This document shows, piece after piece, positions 1 through 6,478 of a stretch of DNA of 7,414 bases (the stretch's first letter is position 1; each line of letters begins with the position of its first letter). The notes beneath the pieces are model-generated. The model saw nothing but the letters and a program-made list of their open reading frames with translations, searched no databases and was not told where the DNA came from. This stretch comes from Burkholderiaceae bacterium (GTDB lineage Bacteria > Pseudomonadota > Gammaproteobacteria > Burkholderiales > Burkholderiaceae), in the NCBI GenBank assembly GCA_025057735.1, contig JANWUU010000084.1, forward strand, positions 1-7,414, in the 5' to 3' direction. Made by a program: the position numbers and the translations under genes.

Positions 1-1518
1 CTGATGCCGCTGGTGCAGCCGGCCGAGCTGTGGATGGAGTCCGGCCGCTGGTACAAAATGGGCCCCGAGCTGCTGCGCTTCAAGGATCGGCACGAGCGTG
101 ATTTCGTGCTGCAGCCCACCTCCGAGGAGGTCATCGCCGATATCGTGCGCGAGACGGTGCGCAGCTACAAGCAGTTGCCGCTGAACCTCTACCACATCCA
201 GACCAAGTTCCGCGACGAGCGGCGGCCGCGTTTCGGCCTGATGCGCGGGCGCGAGTTCACGATGAAGGACGCCTACTCGTTCGACCGCGACGAGGCCGGC
301 GCGATGGAGAGCTACCGGGCGATGTTCGATGCCTACGCGCGCACCTTCACCCGCATGGGCCTGAAGTTTCGCGCCGTAGCGGCCGACGTCGGCAACATCG
401 GCGGCAAGGCGAGCCATGAGTTTCAGGTGATTGCCGACACCGGCGAGGACGCGATCGCCTACTGCCCGGACTCGGATTACGCGGCCAACATCGAGATGGC
501 GGAGGCGCTGCCGCTGATCGCACAGCGCGCCGCGCCGCGCGAGACGATGCGCAAGGTGCCGACCCCGCAGCGCGAGACCTGCGAGCAGGTGGCGGAGCTG
601 CTGCAGCTTCCGCTGACGCAGACCGTGAAGTCCATCGTGCTGGCAGTCGACGGCGAGGGCGGCGCACAGATCTGGCTGCTGCTGGTGCGCGGGGACCACC
701 AACTCAACGAGGTGAAGGCCGGCAAGGTGCCTGGGCTGGCGCGCGGCTTCCGCTTCGCCAGCGAGGCGGAGATCCGAGCCGCCTTCGGCTGTGCGCCGGG
801 CTATCTCGGCCCGGTCGGCACGCGGCAGCCGGTGCGCGTGGTGGCCGACCGGACGGTGGCCAACATGAGCGATTTCGTCTGCGGCGCCAACGAGGAGGGT
901 TATCACCTGACCGGCGTGAACTGGGGGCGCGACCTGCCGGAGCCGCACGAGGTGGCCGATATCCGCAGCGTGGTCGCGGGCGACCCCTCGCCGGACGGCA
1001 AGGGCACGCTGGCGATCCAGCGCGGCATCGAGGTCGGACACGTGTTCGCCGGTCTGCCGTACGCGGAGTCGATGAAGCTCACCTACACGGACGAAAACGG
1101 GCGCACGCAGCCGATCGTGATGGGCTGCTACGGCATCGGTGTGACGCGCCTGCTCGGTGCGGCGATCGAACAGAACCATGACGAGCGCGGCATCATCTGG
1201 CCGGATCCGATCGCGCCGTTCGAAGTGGTGATTTGCCCGGTGAATTACCGGCAATCCGAGGCGGTCCGGCAGGCGGCGGATCAGGTATACGAAGCCCTGC
1301 GCGCCGCCGGGGTGGACGCGATTCTGGACGACCGCGGCGAACGGCCGGGCGCGATGTTCGCCGACTGGGAGCTGATCGGAGTGCCGCATCGGCTGACGGT
1401 CGGCGAGCGGGGCCTGAAGGATGGCAAGCTCGAATACGTGCAACGACGCACGATGACCACCACGCTGATCGGTGTCGCCGATGCGGTGCCGTTCATCCGC
1501 AGCCAACTGTCGCGTTGA
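1..1518 (+). CDS. proS: Prolyl-tRNA synthetase, 5' truncated by window edge
   Basis: Class II aminoacyl-tRNA synthetase that attaches proline to tRNA-Pro in the cytoplasm. The reading frame is open from base 1; the visible 505 residues match the bacterial-type enzyme from about residue 70 of the E. coli protein as I recall it, so about 69 N-terminal residues (including motif 1) lie upstream. The ATG at base 4 is an internal methionine, not the start. Visible signatures are TSEEV (118-132), motif 2 with [11 protein letters not shown] (from 205) and MKDAYSF, the insertion/editing domain (about 540-1000) with [14 protein letters not shown], a [11 protein letters not shown] stretch, motif 3 GCYGIGVTR (1123-1149) and a C-terminal anticodon-binding domain (from about 1218) ending in TGA. 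The inserted editing domain distinguishes it from the archaeal/eukaryotic type and implies clearance of Ala-tRNA-Pro (family knowledge). The loop usually reading LGTKYSEAM is here GLPYAESM and one residue shorter. The end overlaps the next gene by 38 bp. Confidence 0.98.
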   Translation: MMPLVQPAELWMESGRWYKMGPELLRFKDRHERDFVLQPTSEEVIADIVRETVRSYKQLPLNLYHIQTKFRDERRPRFGLMRGREFTMKDAYSFDRDEAGAMESYRAMFDAYARTFTRMGLKFRAVAADVGNIGGKASHEFQVIADTGEDAIAYCPDSDYAANIEMAEALPLIAQRAAPRETMRKVPTPQRETCEQVAELLQLPLTQTVKSIVLAVDGEGGAQIWLLLVRGDHQLNEVKAGKVPGLARGFRFASEAEIRAAFGCAPGYLGPVGTRQPVRVVADRTVANMSDFVCGANEEGYHLTGVNWGRDLPEPHEVADIRSVVAGDPSPDGKGTLAIQRGIEVGHVFAGLPYAESMKLTYTDENGRTQPIVMGCYGIGVTRLLGAAIEQNHDERGIIWPDPIAPFEVVICPVNYRQSEAVRQAADQVYEALRAAGVDAILDDRGERPGAMFADWELIGVPHRLTVGERGLKDGKLEYVQRRTMTTTLIGVADAVPFIRSQLSR

Positions 1519-2143
1519 CGTCGGGCGCCGTGCGCTGCTCGCCGCCGGGGCCTGCGCCCTGCTGCCGGCCGCGCCGGCCTGGGGCGGGGCGCAGCAGTAC
1601 GAGCCGCTCGCCGATGCGGTGCGCGTGGCGCTCGCCGCGCGCATCGCCGATACGCGGCCGCCGGTGCGCAGCTTCGCCGATCACGACGAGCGCATGGCCT
1701 TCGTGGACTGGCTGGAGGCGATGTCGCGGCGCCTGCGGACGCAGAAGCCGGACGACCAAATGCGGCTCGAATTTTTGCGCACGCTGGACTACGAGGCGCT
1801 GCGTGCGGGGCTGGACCGGCAACTCGTGCTGGGCTTAATCCAGGTCGAGAGCAACTTCCGCAAATACGCGATCTCCTCGGCCGGGGCGCGTGGCTACATG
1901 CAAGTGATGCCGTTCTGGACCCGGCTGATCGGCGACGGCGACGCGCGCAAGCTGTTCGACATGCGCACCAATCTGCGCTACGGCTGCGTGATCCTGCGCC
2001 ATTACCTCGATCTGGAAAAGGGCGATCTTTTCCTCGCCCTCGGCCGCTACAACGGCAGCCGGGGCCGGCCCGAGTATCCGAACGCGGTGCTTGCCGCCTG
2101 GAAAAACCGCTGGGCGTACGAGCCCGGCAAAGTGCGCGCCTGA
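1481..2143 (+). CDS. Secreted SLT-type lytic transglycosylase
   Basis: Predicted lytic transglycosylase (220 aa) that cleaves the MurNAc-GlcNAc bond of peptidoglycan, forming a 1,6-anhydro product. The Slt/MltC-like fold is indicated by QVESNF with the likely catalytic glutamate E123, GYMQVMP (138-144) and a RYN motif (189-191) in GRYNGSRG. The N-terminus looks like an export signal: twin arginine R16-R17 followed by a hydrophobic stretch to about residue 34 and a plausible cleavage site near AWG-GA. The form VGRRALLAA could be Tat or Sec. C25 lies inside the hydrophobic stretch and lacks a proper lipobox, so a lipoprotein is unlikely. I chose ATG 1481 because it is the only in-frame ATG before the signal; GTG 1472 (three residues longer) is the alternative. 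Neither has a strong ribosome-binding site. The start lies inside proS in another frame, suggesting translational coupling. It resembles the small transglycosylases found after proS in betaproteobacteria; the exact subfamily is uncertain. Confidence 0.9.
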   Translation: MRCRSSAANCRVDVGRRALLAAGACALLPAAPAWGGAQQYEPLADAVRVALAARIADTRPPVRSFADHDERMAFVDWLEAMSRRLRTQKPDDQMRLEFLRTLDYEALRAGLDRQLVLGLIQVESNFRKYAISSAGARGYMQVMPFWTRLIGDGDARKLFDMRTNLRYGCVILRHYLDLEKGDLFLALGRYNGSRGRPEYPNAVLAAWKNRWAYEPGKVRA

Positions 2144-2246
2144 GCAGCGCCGCCGTGGGCGCCGGCGGGCGAAGGCGGGCGGGCGGCACCGCCGGGCCGG
2201 GTGGGCGACTACGGCGCCGCGCCGGAGACCCGCCGCGCGGCGGCCG
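2144..2246. other. Convergent GC-rich intergenic gap with stem-loop, no clear terminator
   Basis: A 103-bp gap lies between the 3' ends of the transglycosylase (+) and ffh (-). It is almost entirely G and C. An 8-bp inverted repeat (2215-2222 with 2235-2242, 12-nt loop) and a 14-bp perfect palindrome (2230-2243) overlap each other next to the ffh stop codon. Neither strand has the T-run that a standard intrinsic terminator would show, so termination is either Rho-dependent or driven by a hairpin without a U-tract. No gene is seen here. Confidence 0.35.
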
Positions 2247-3629
2247 CTACTTGCGCGGCAGGCCGCCCGGAAAGCCTTTCATGGCCGACAGGCCGCGCAT
2301 CAGCTTGGCCAGTCCGCCTTTTTTCATCTGCTTCATCATCGCCTGCATCTGTTCGAACTGCGAGAGCAGGCGATTGACCTCCTGCACCGGTACGCCGGCG
2401 CCGGCGGCGATGCGGCGTTTGCGCGCGGCCTTGATGATGTCGGGGCGGGCGCGCTCCTGCGGTGTCATCGAATCGATGATGCCCTGCAGGCGACGCAACT
2501 GCCGCTCGGCGTCCTGCTCGTTGACGCGCCCGGCGACTTGGGCGAACTGGGCCGGCAGCTTCTCCAGCAGCCCACCGAGGCCGCCCATCCGCCGCATCTG
2601 CGCCAACTGGGCGCGGAAGTCGTTGAGGTCGAAGCGCTCGCCGGCCTGCATGCGCTTGGCCAGCTTCTCTGCCGCGCCGACGTCAATCGAGCGCTGGACG
2701 TCCTCGACCAGCGCGACGATGTCGCCCATGCCGAGGATGCGGCCGGCCATGCGCTCCGGATCGAACGGCTCCAACCCCGTGATCTTCTCGGCCACGCCGA
2801 CGAACTTGATCGGCTTGCCGGTGACATGACGGACGGACAGCGCGGCGCCGCCGCGCGCATCGCCGTCGAGCTTGGTGAGGATGACGCCCGTCAGCGGCAG
2901 GCGCTCGGCGAAGGCACGCGCGGTTTGGACGGCGTCCTGTCCGAGCATCGCGTCGACGACGAACAGCGTTTCCACCGGCCGCAGTGCCGCCTCCAGCGCG
3001 GCCACCTCCTGCATCATCGCTTCGTCGATCGCCAGCCGGCCGGCCGTATCGACGATCAGCACGTCGAAGAAATGCCGGCGCGCGTGGTCCAGCGCGCGCT
3101 GCGCGATCGCCAGGGGCGGCTCGCTCGCGGATGCCGGGAAGAACTCGGCGCCGGCCTGCGCACTGACCGCCTTCAGCTGCTCGATCGCCGCCGGGCGGTA
3201 GACGTCGGTGGAGACCGTCAGCACCTTCTTGCGGCGCGTCTCGATCAGCCATCGGGCGAGCTTGGCGGCGGTGGTGGTCTTGCCTGCGCCCTGCAGGCCC
3301 GCCAGCAGGATCACGGCCGGCGGCTGCGTGGCGAGGTTCAGTTCGCGCGCCGCCGGCGGCAGGTCCCCGCCCATGATGGCGGTCAGCTCCCGATGCACGA
3401 GGCCGACTAGGGCCTGGCCGGGGGTCAGGCTGCCGGCCACCTCCGCGCCGAGCGCCTTCTCCTTGATCTGCGCCAGCAGCTCGCGCACCACCGGCAGCGC
3501 GACGTCGGCCTCCAGCAGCGCCACGCGCACCTCGCGCAGCATCTCCTGCATGTTGGCTTCCGTCAGCCGCGCCTGCCCGCGCATCGTCTTGACGACGCGC
3601 GCCAGCTTCTCGGTCAGTGCCTCCAGCAT
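2247..3629 (-). CDS. ffh: Signal recognition particle protein Ffh (SRP54 homologue)
   Basis: GTPase subunit of the bacterial signal recognition particle. It binds 4.5S RNA and signal sequences of nascent membrane proteins and docks with FtsY at the inner membrane. The protein is 460 aa, close to the E. coli length of about 453. Domain order is an N-terminal helical bundle (about 1-90, with LREVRVALLEADVALPVV), the G domain with P-loop GLQGAGKTT (111-119), DTAGR (194-198), DAMLGQDAV (226-234), TKLD (252-255) and GDARGG, then a methionine-rich M domain from about 325. The M domain carries the RNA-binding helix ARKRRIAAGAG and ends in MMKQMKKGG and a short PGGLPRK tail. The G5 region reads GVAEK rather than the E. 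coli-type GVGEK, which I believe is a lineage variant. The ATG at 3629 fits the family N-terminus although no Shine-Dalgarno sequence precedes it. The gene converges on the transglycosylase and diverges from the CcsA-like gene. Confidence 0.99.
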   Translation of the reverse strand: MLEALTEKLARVVKTMRGQARLTEANMQEMLREVRVALLEADVALPVVRELLAQIKEKALGAEVAGSLTPGQALVGLVHRELTAIMGGDLPPAARELNLATQPPAVILLAGLQGAGKTTTAAKLARWLIETRRKKVLTVSTDVYRPAAIEQLKAVSAQAGAEFFPASASEPPLAIAQRALDHARRHFFDVLIVDTAGRLAIDEAMMQEVAALEAALRPVETLFVVDAMLGQDAVQTARAFAERLPLTGVILTKLDGDARGGAALSVRHVTGKPIKFVGVAEKITGLEPFDPERMAGRILGMGDIVALVEDVQRSIDVGAAEKLAKRMQAGERFDLNDFRAQLAQMRRMGGLGGLLEKLPAQFAQVAGRVNEQDAERQLRRLQGIIDSMTPQERARPDIIKAARKRRIAAGAGVPVQEVNRLLSQFEQMQAMMKQMKKGGLAKLMRGLSAMKGFPGGLPRK

Positions 3630-3682
3630 CGGATTCGCGGAACCGGATGCGCACCGCGGCGACGGCGGCGCGCGACCTGCGT

Positions 3683-3709
3683 GTTATATAGGAACGAGGA
3701 TGCAGGCAA
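3683..3709 (-). promoter_or_regulatory. Candidate promoter for ffh in the divergent region
   Basis: The 70-bp divergent region between ffh and the CcsA-like gene (3630-3699) holds the only conspicuous AT-rich patch near either start. On the minus strand TATAAC (3688-3683) matches five of six bases of the sigma-70 -10 box, and TTGCCT (3709-3704) matches four of six bases of the -35 box, with 15-nt spacing, shorter than the usual 17. This would give an ffh leader of roughly 45 nt. On the plus strand the same patch reads TG-T-TATATA, an extended -10 form, but it lies so close to ATG 3700 that the transcript would be nearly leaderless. Assignment is by eye only. Confidence 0.3.
3690..3694 (+). 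promoter_or_regulatory. Ribosome-binding site of the CcsA-like gene
   Basis: AGGAA lies 5 nt before ATG 3700. It is the clearest Shine-Dalgarno match ahead of any gene start in the window and supports 3700 as the start of the CcsA-like protein over the upstream extension of the same open frame, which runs antisense through ffh. Confidence 0.6.
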
Positions 3710-4530
3710 GCGCATTTTACGTGGCTGCACACGGCGCCGTCGCGTGCGCCTATGGCGTGCTGGCGTGGCTGGCATGGCGCGCGCTGCAGGTGCCGCGCCG
3801 CTTCGACGGCCGCTGGCTGCTGCCGCTGGTGGCGCTGGCGCATGCCACCCTGCTGGCCGGTGCGGTGCTGGACCACGGCGCCTTGCGCTTCGGCTTCGCG
3901 CAGGCGCTGTCGGCGACGATGCTGTTTGCGGTGCTAATCGTCTGGCTGGAGGGTTTCGTGGTGCCGATCCGCGGCCTGCAGGTGCTGGTCCTGCCGGCGG
4001 CCGCAGTGGCCAGCCTGCTGCCGGCCCTGTTCCAGGGCGCGCTGATCGCCGTCGGCAGCGACTCGCTCGCCTTTCGCGCGCATTGGTTCGTCGCCATCGC
4101 CGCCTTCAGCCTGATGACGATCGCCGCCCTGCACGCGCTGCTGATGGCCTCGATGGATCGCAGCCTGCACGCGGCAGCGGACGAGGGCGCCTTTGCACGC
4201 GTGCTGGCGGAGGTGCCGCCGCTGTTGGCGATGGAGCGGCTGCTGTTCCGCTTGATCTGGACCGGCTTCCTGCTGCTGACCGTGGCGCTCGTCTCCGGCG
4301 TGCTGTTCACCGAGGAGCTGTTCGGCCAGCCGCTGCGCTTCGATCACAAGACCGTGTTCACGATCGCCTCCTGGCTGATCTTCGCCGGTCTGCTGGCCGG
4401 GCGGCATTTCTTCGGCTGGCGCGGCCGCACCGCGCTGCGATTCACGCTGGTCGGCTTCGTCATGCTGCTGCTCGCGTATGTGGGCAGCCGCTTCGTCCTG
4501 GAAGTCATCCTGCGCCGGGTGGCGGGTTGA
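3700..4530 (+). CDS. CcsA/HemX-like cytochrome c assembly family membrane protein
   Basis: Inner-membrane protein of 276 aa with about eight hydrophobic helices (roughly 8-29, 37-57, 66-85, 92-112, 128-150, 182-203, 217-235, 246-268). It resembles the cytochrome c assembly (CcsA/CcmC/HemX-like) family, whose members handle haem for c-type cytochrome maturation. Candidate conserved histidines are H128 (RAHWF, start of helix 5) and H216 (FDHKTVF, before helix 7), where the family places haem-ligating histidines; GRHFFGWRGR (234-243) is also typical of this subgroup as I recall it. No WWD-type tryptophan-rich motif is evident, so a role as the haem lyase itself is doubtful and the true function of these ffh-linked members is not settled. 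The start is set by AGGAA before ATG 3700. The gene is divergent from ffh; its TGA is followed after 2 bp by the next ATG, so it probably heads an operon with pilS and pilR. Confidence 0.87.
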   Translation: MQASAFYVAAHGAVACAYGVLAWLAWRALQVPRRFDGRWLLPLVALAHATLLAGAVLDHGALRFGFAQALSATMLFAVLIVWLEGFVVPIRGLQVLVLPAAAVASLLPALFQGALIAVGSDSLAFRAHWFVAIAAFSLMTIAALHALLMASMDRSLHAAADEGAFARVLAEVPPLLAMERLLFRLIWTGFLLLTVALVSGVLFTEELFGQPLRFDHKTVFTIASWLIFAGLLAGRHFFGWRGRTALRFTLVGFVMLLLAYVGSRFVLEVILRRVAG

Positions 4531-4532
4531 CG

Positions 4533-4766
4533 ATGGGACGCATCCTGTTCTGGATCCTGCTGGGGCTGGCTGTCTACGTGCTGTGGCGTTGGCTGGCGGT
4601 CAAGCAGCGCGCTCGACGGGGCCAGACCACCAGCGGCAGTGGCGCGGTGGGCGAGCCGATGGTGGCCTGCGAGGTCTGCCGTCTGAACGTGCCGCGGTCG
4701 GAAGCGGTGCAGGCTCAGGGGCATTTTTTCTGCTGCGACGAGCACCGGCGGCAGGCGCTCGAATAG
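4533..4766 (+). CDS. PP0621-family small membrane-anchored Cys/His protein
   Basis: Small protein of 77 aa. Residues 4-23 form one hydrophobic segment rich in Leu and Trp, followed by a basic stretch (K24-R29), consistent with an N-in membrane anchor leaving the rest in the cytoplasm (inference by the positive-inside rule). A Gly/Ser linker leads to a C-terminal cluster, C46-x2-C49, then C67-C68-x2-H71, which looks like a single zinc- or iron-binding knuckle. The phrase VPRSEAVQ followed by an aromatic-Cys-x-x-x-His ending fits the PP0621 family that I recall being annotated next to pilS in betaproteobacteria and pseudomonads. No function has been established to my knowledge. It lies 2 bp after the CcsA-like gene and 5 bp before pilS, so co-transcription is very likely. 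No good ribosome-binding site is seen, which also suggests translational coupling. Confidence 0.85.
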   Translation: MGRILFWILLGLAVYVLWRWLAVKQRARRGQTTSGSGAVGEPMVACEVCRLNVPRSEAVQAQGHFFCCDEHRRQALE

Positions 4767-4771
4767 CGGCG

Positions 4772-6478
4772 ATGCGCGCACAGCGGCTGCTCGGTTCGCT
4801 GCCGGCTGCGGTCGAGCCGGGCTGGCGCACGCTCGAGTATTTCTCGCTCGTGCGCGTGCTCGTGGCGAGTGCCTTGGTGCTGACCGTGGCGGCCTTCGGC
4901 GCGCCCCTGGCGGAGGCGGGCACGGGCCTGGGACGCCGCCTGCTCGCCATCGGGCTGGTGTACTTCCTGTTCGCGGCCATCCTCGCCGTCCTGGCGCTTT
5001 ATGCGCGCACCAACTTCACGCTGCAGGTGTTCGGGCAGCTGGCCATCGACCTGATCCTGATCTCGACGCTGGTCGCCTTCAGCGGCGGCGTGCGCGGCGG
5101 CATGATGATCCTGTATCTGTTGCCGATTGCCGGTGCGGCCTTGCTGCTGCCGACGATCGCTGCCTTCTTCGTCTGCTCGCTCGCGGTGCTGGTGTTGCTC
5201 GGCGATGCGGTCGTGCGCGGCCTGCAGCCGGAGGGCCGCGATGTCGGCGTGCTCCAGGCCGGGCTGTATGGCGCCGCACTGTTCGGTATCACGGCGCTGC
5301 TTGGCCTGCTGTCGCGGCGCCTGACCGCGCAGGAGAGCCTGGCCGTGCGGCGCGGACGGGATCTGGAACAGCAGCTCGAGATCAACCGGCTGGTGATCGC
5401 GCAGATGGAACAGGGGGTGCTCGTGGTGGATGCCAGCCTGCGCATACGCGCCAACAACCGGGCCGCGCGCACGCTGCTCGGCTTTTCGCCCGAGACCCAG
5501 TTGACCGGGCGTTGTCTCGCCGATTACCCGCACCTGCACCCGCTGGTGCTGGCGTTCCGCCAGTGGCTCGCTAGCGAGCGGCCGCGCGGCGAATGGACAG
5601 ACGCCGCCCTGCAGCCTCTGGACGAAGGCAGCGCCACGCCGGGGGGGTCGGCGCTGCGCGTGCGCGCGCGTTTCGCCCGGCCGGGCGCGGACGAGCACGT
5701 CGAGTTCGTCATTTTTTTGGAGGACATGCGCGCCGTCGAAGACCGCGCCCAGCAGCTGAAGCTGGCCGCCATGGGCCGGCTGACCGCCTCCATCGCCCAC
5801 GAGATCCGCAATCCGCTGGCCGCCATCAGCCATGCCGGACAGTTGCTGGCCGAGGATGCCGATGCGGCGTTACGCGCCCGGCTGGTGGCGATCGTGCGCG
5901 AGAACACCGGCCGCCTGAACCGCCTGGTCGAAGACGTGCTGCGCGTGGCCCGCCGCGAGACGCCGGTCGGCGAGGACATCGCGCTCGACCGCTTCGTCGC
6001 CGAATGGCTGGAGGAATTCGCACGCGACCGGGCGCTCGCGCCCGGTCGCGTGCGCGTGGAGATTGCAAGCGGGCTGGCGGTCCGGTTCGAGCAATCGCAC
6101 CTGCGCCAAATCCTGTTTAACTTGGTCGACAACGCGCTGCGCTACGCAAGCGAGGCGCCGGGCGCGGTGCAACTGGTCGGCGAGCGCGCGGCCGACGCGG
6201 CGGGCCGGGTGCAACTGTGGGTGTTCGACGATGGCCCAGGAGTCAGCGCCGAGGCGCGTGCCGCGCTGTTCGAGCCGTTTTTTACCACGCACGCGCGCGG
6301 CACCGGGCTTGGCCTGTACATCGCGCGCGAGTTCTGCTTGGCCAACCGCTGCGAACTGGCCTATGCGGCGCGGCGTGCCCTCGACGGCGGCACGCGCGAG
6401 GGCTTCGTGCTGCGCTTCGCCGCCAGCAGCGAAGCGATCGCCGCCGGCGGCTATCTGGATACGATTCCGGCGCTATGA
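4772..6478 (+). CDS. pilS: Sensor histidine kinase PilS
   Basis: Membrane sensor kinase (568 aa; the Pseudomonas aeruginosa protein is about 530) that autophosphorylates on histidine and passes the phosphate to PilR to control pilin transcription. Six hydrophobic helices (about 24-43, 57-77, 86-103, 109-125, 127-147, 160-181) are followed by a PAS domain (about 200-315) containing [19 protein letters not shown]. The HisKA domain has the H-box [10 protein letters not shown] with phosphoacceptor H343. The ATP-binding domain has the N-box around N454 ([10 protein letters not shown]), the G1 box DDGPG (486-490), FEPFFTT and the G2 box GTGLGL (510-515). All catalytic motifs are intact. ATG 4772 gives a short cytoplasmic N-terminus before helix 1 and lies 5 bp after the previous stop. 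Assignment as PilS rather than another PAS kinase rests on the six-helix sensor and the adjoining PilR, whose ATG overlaps the stop in an ATGA arrangement. The gene contains G7 and T7 tracts and a strong inverted repeat. Confidence 0.93.
   Translation: MRAQRLLGSLPAAVEPGWRTLEYFSLVRVLVASALVLTVAAFGAPLAEAGTGLGRRLLAIGLVYFLFAAILAVLALYARTNFTLQVFGQLAIDLILISTLVAFSGGVRGGMMILYLLPIAGAALLLPTIAAFFVCSLAVLVLLGDAVVRGLQPEGRDVGVLQAGLYGAALFGITALLGLLSRRLTAQESLAVRRGRDLEQQLEINRLVIAQMEQGVLVVDASLRIRANNRAARTLLGFSPETQLTGRCLADYPHLHPLVLAFRQWLASERPRGEWTDAALQPLDEGSATPGGSALRVRARFARPGADEHVEFVIFLEDMRAVEDRAQQLKLAAMGRLTASIAHEIRNPLAAISHAGQLLAEDADAALRARLVAIVRENTGRLNRLVEDVLRVARRETPVGEDIALDRFVAEWLEEFARDRALAPGRVRVEIASGLAVRFEQSHLRQILFNLVDNALRYASEAPGAVQLVGERAADAAGRVQLWVFDDGPGVSAEARAALFEPFFTTHARGTGLGLYIAREFCLANRCELAYAARRALDGGTREGFVLRFAASSEAIAAGGYLDTIPAL
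5566..5590. repeat. Two adjacent palindromes inside pilS
   Basis: A perfect 14-bp palindrome (5566-5579, centred on CTAG) is separated by one base from a perfect 10-bp palindrome (5581-5590). They lie in the PAS-to-kinase part of pilS, encoding part of [14 protein letters not shown] is usually scarce in proteobacterial coding DNA, so its use at the centre of a palindrome is mildly notable. This could be chance in GC-rich DNA or a binding site; no known motif is recognised. Confidence 0.5.
6019..6054. repeat. Perfect 16-bp inverted repeat (4-nt loop) inside pilS
   Basis: The arms 6019-6034 and 6039-6054 are exact reverse complements separated by CTCG. The repeat encodes residues around R418-R428 of PilS, in the linker between the HisKA helices and the ATP-binding domain. 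As RNA it would form a very stable GC-rich hairpin. No T-run follows on either strand, so it is not a standard terminator. I checked the arms base by base. Confidence 0.9.

Noticed and set aside
1553..1555. Cys25 of the transglycosylase as a lipoprotein acylation site.
   Set aside because: The residues before it (Ala-Gly-Ala) do not fit a lipobox with Leu/Val/Ile at -3, and the hydrophobic segment continues past the cysteine.
1281..2189. Minus-strand open frame (302 codons) across proS and the transglycosylase.
   Set aside because: Arg/Ala/Pro/Ser-rich composition with no recognisable domain; it is an antisense shadow of two well-supported genes.
2215..2243. Stem-loop in the convergent gap as a bidirectional intrinsic terminator.
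   Set aside because: No U-tract on either strand and only an 8-bp stem with a 12-nt loop; recorded as a stem-loop in the gap, not called a terminator.
2780..2800. Ala in place of Gly in the Ffh G5 motif (GVAEK).
   Set aside because: I recall GVSEK/GVAEK-type variants in betaproteobacterial Ffh, so this looks like a lineage trait rather than a defect.
2091..3410. Plus-strand open frame (439 codons) opposite ffh.
   Set aside because: It mirrors ffh almost exactly, has no family features, and is explained by few stop codons in GC-rich DNA.
4715..5833. Long minus-strand open frame (372 codons) antisense to pilS.
   Set aside because: Its product is low-complexity, rich in Gln, Arg, His and Ala, as expected from reading GC-rich codons antisense. 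The sense strand encodes a complete kinase with intact motifs.
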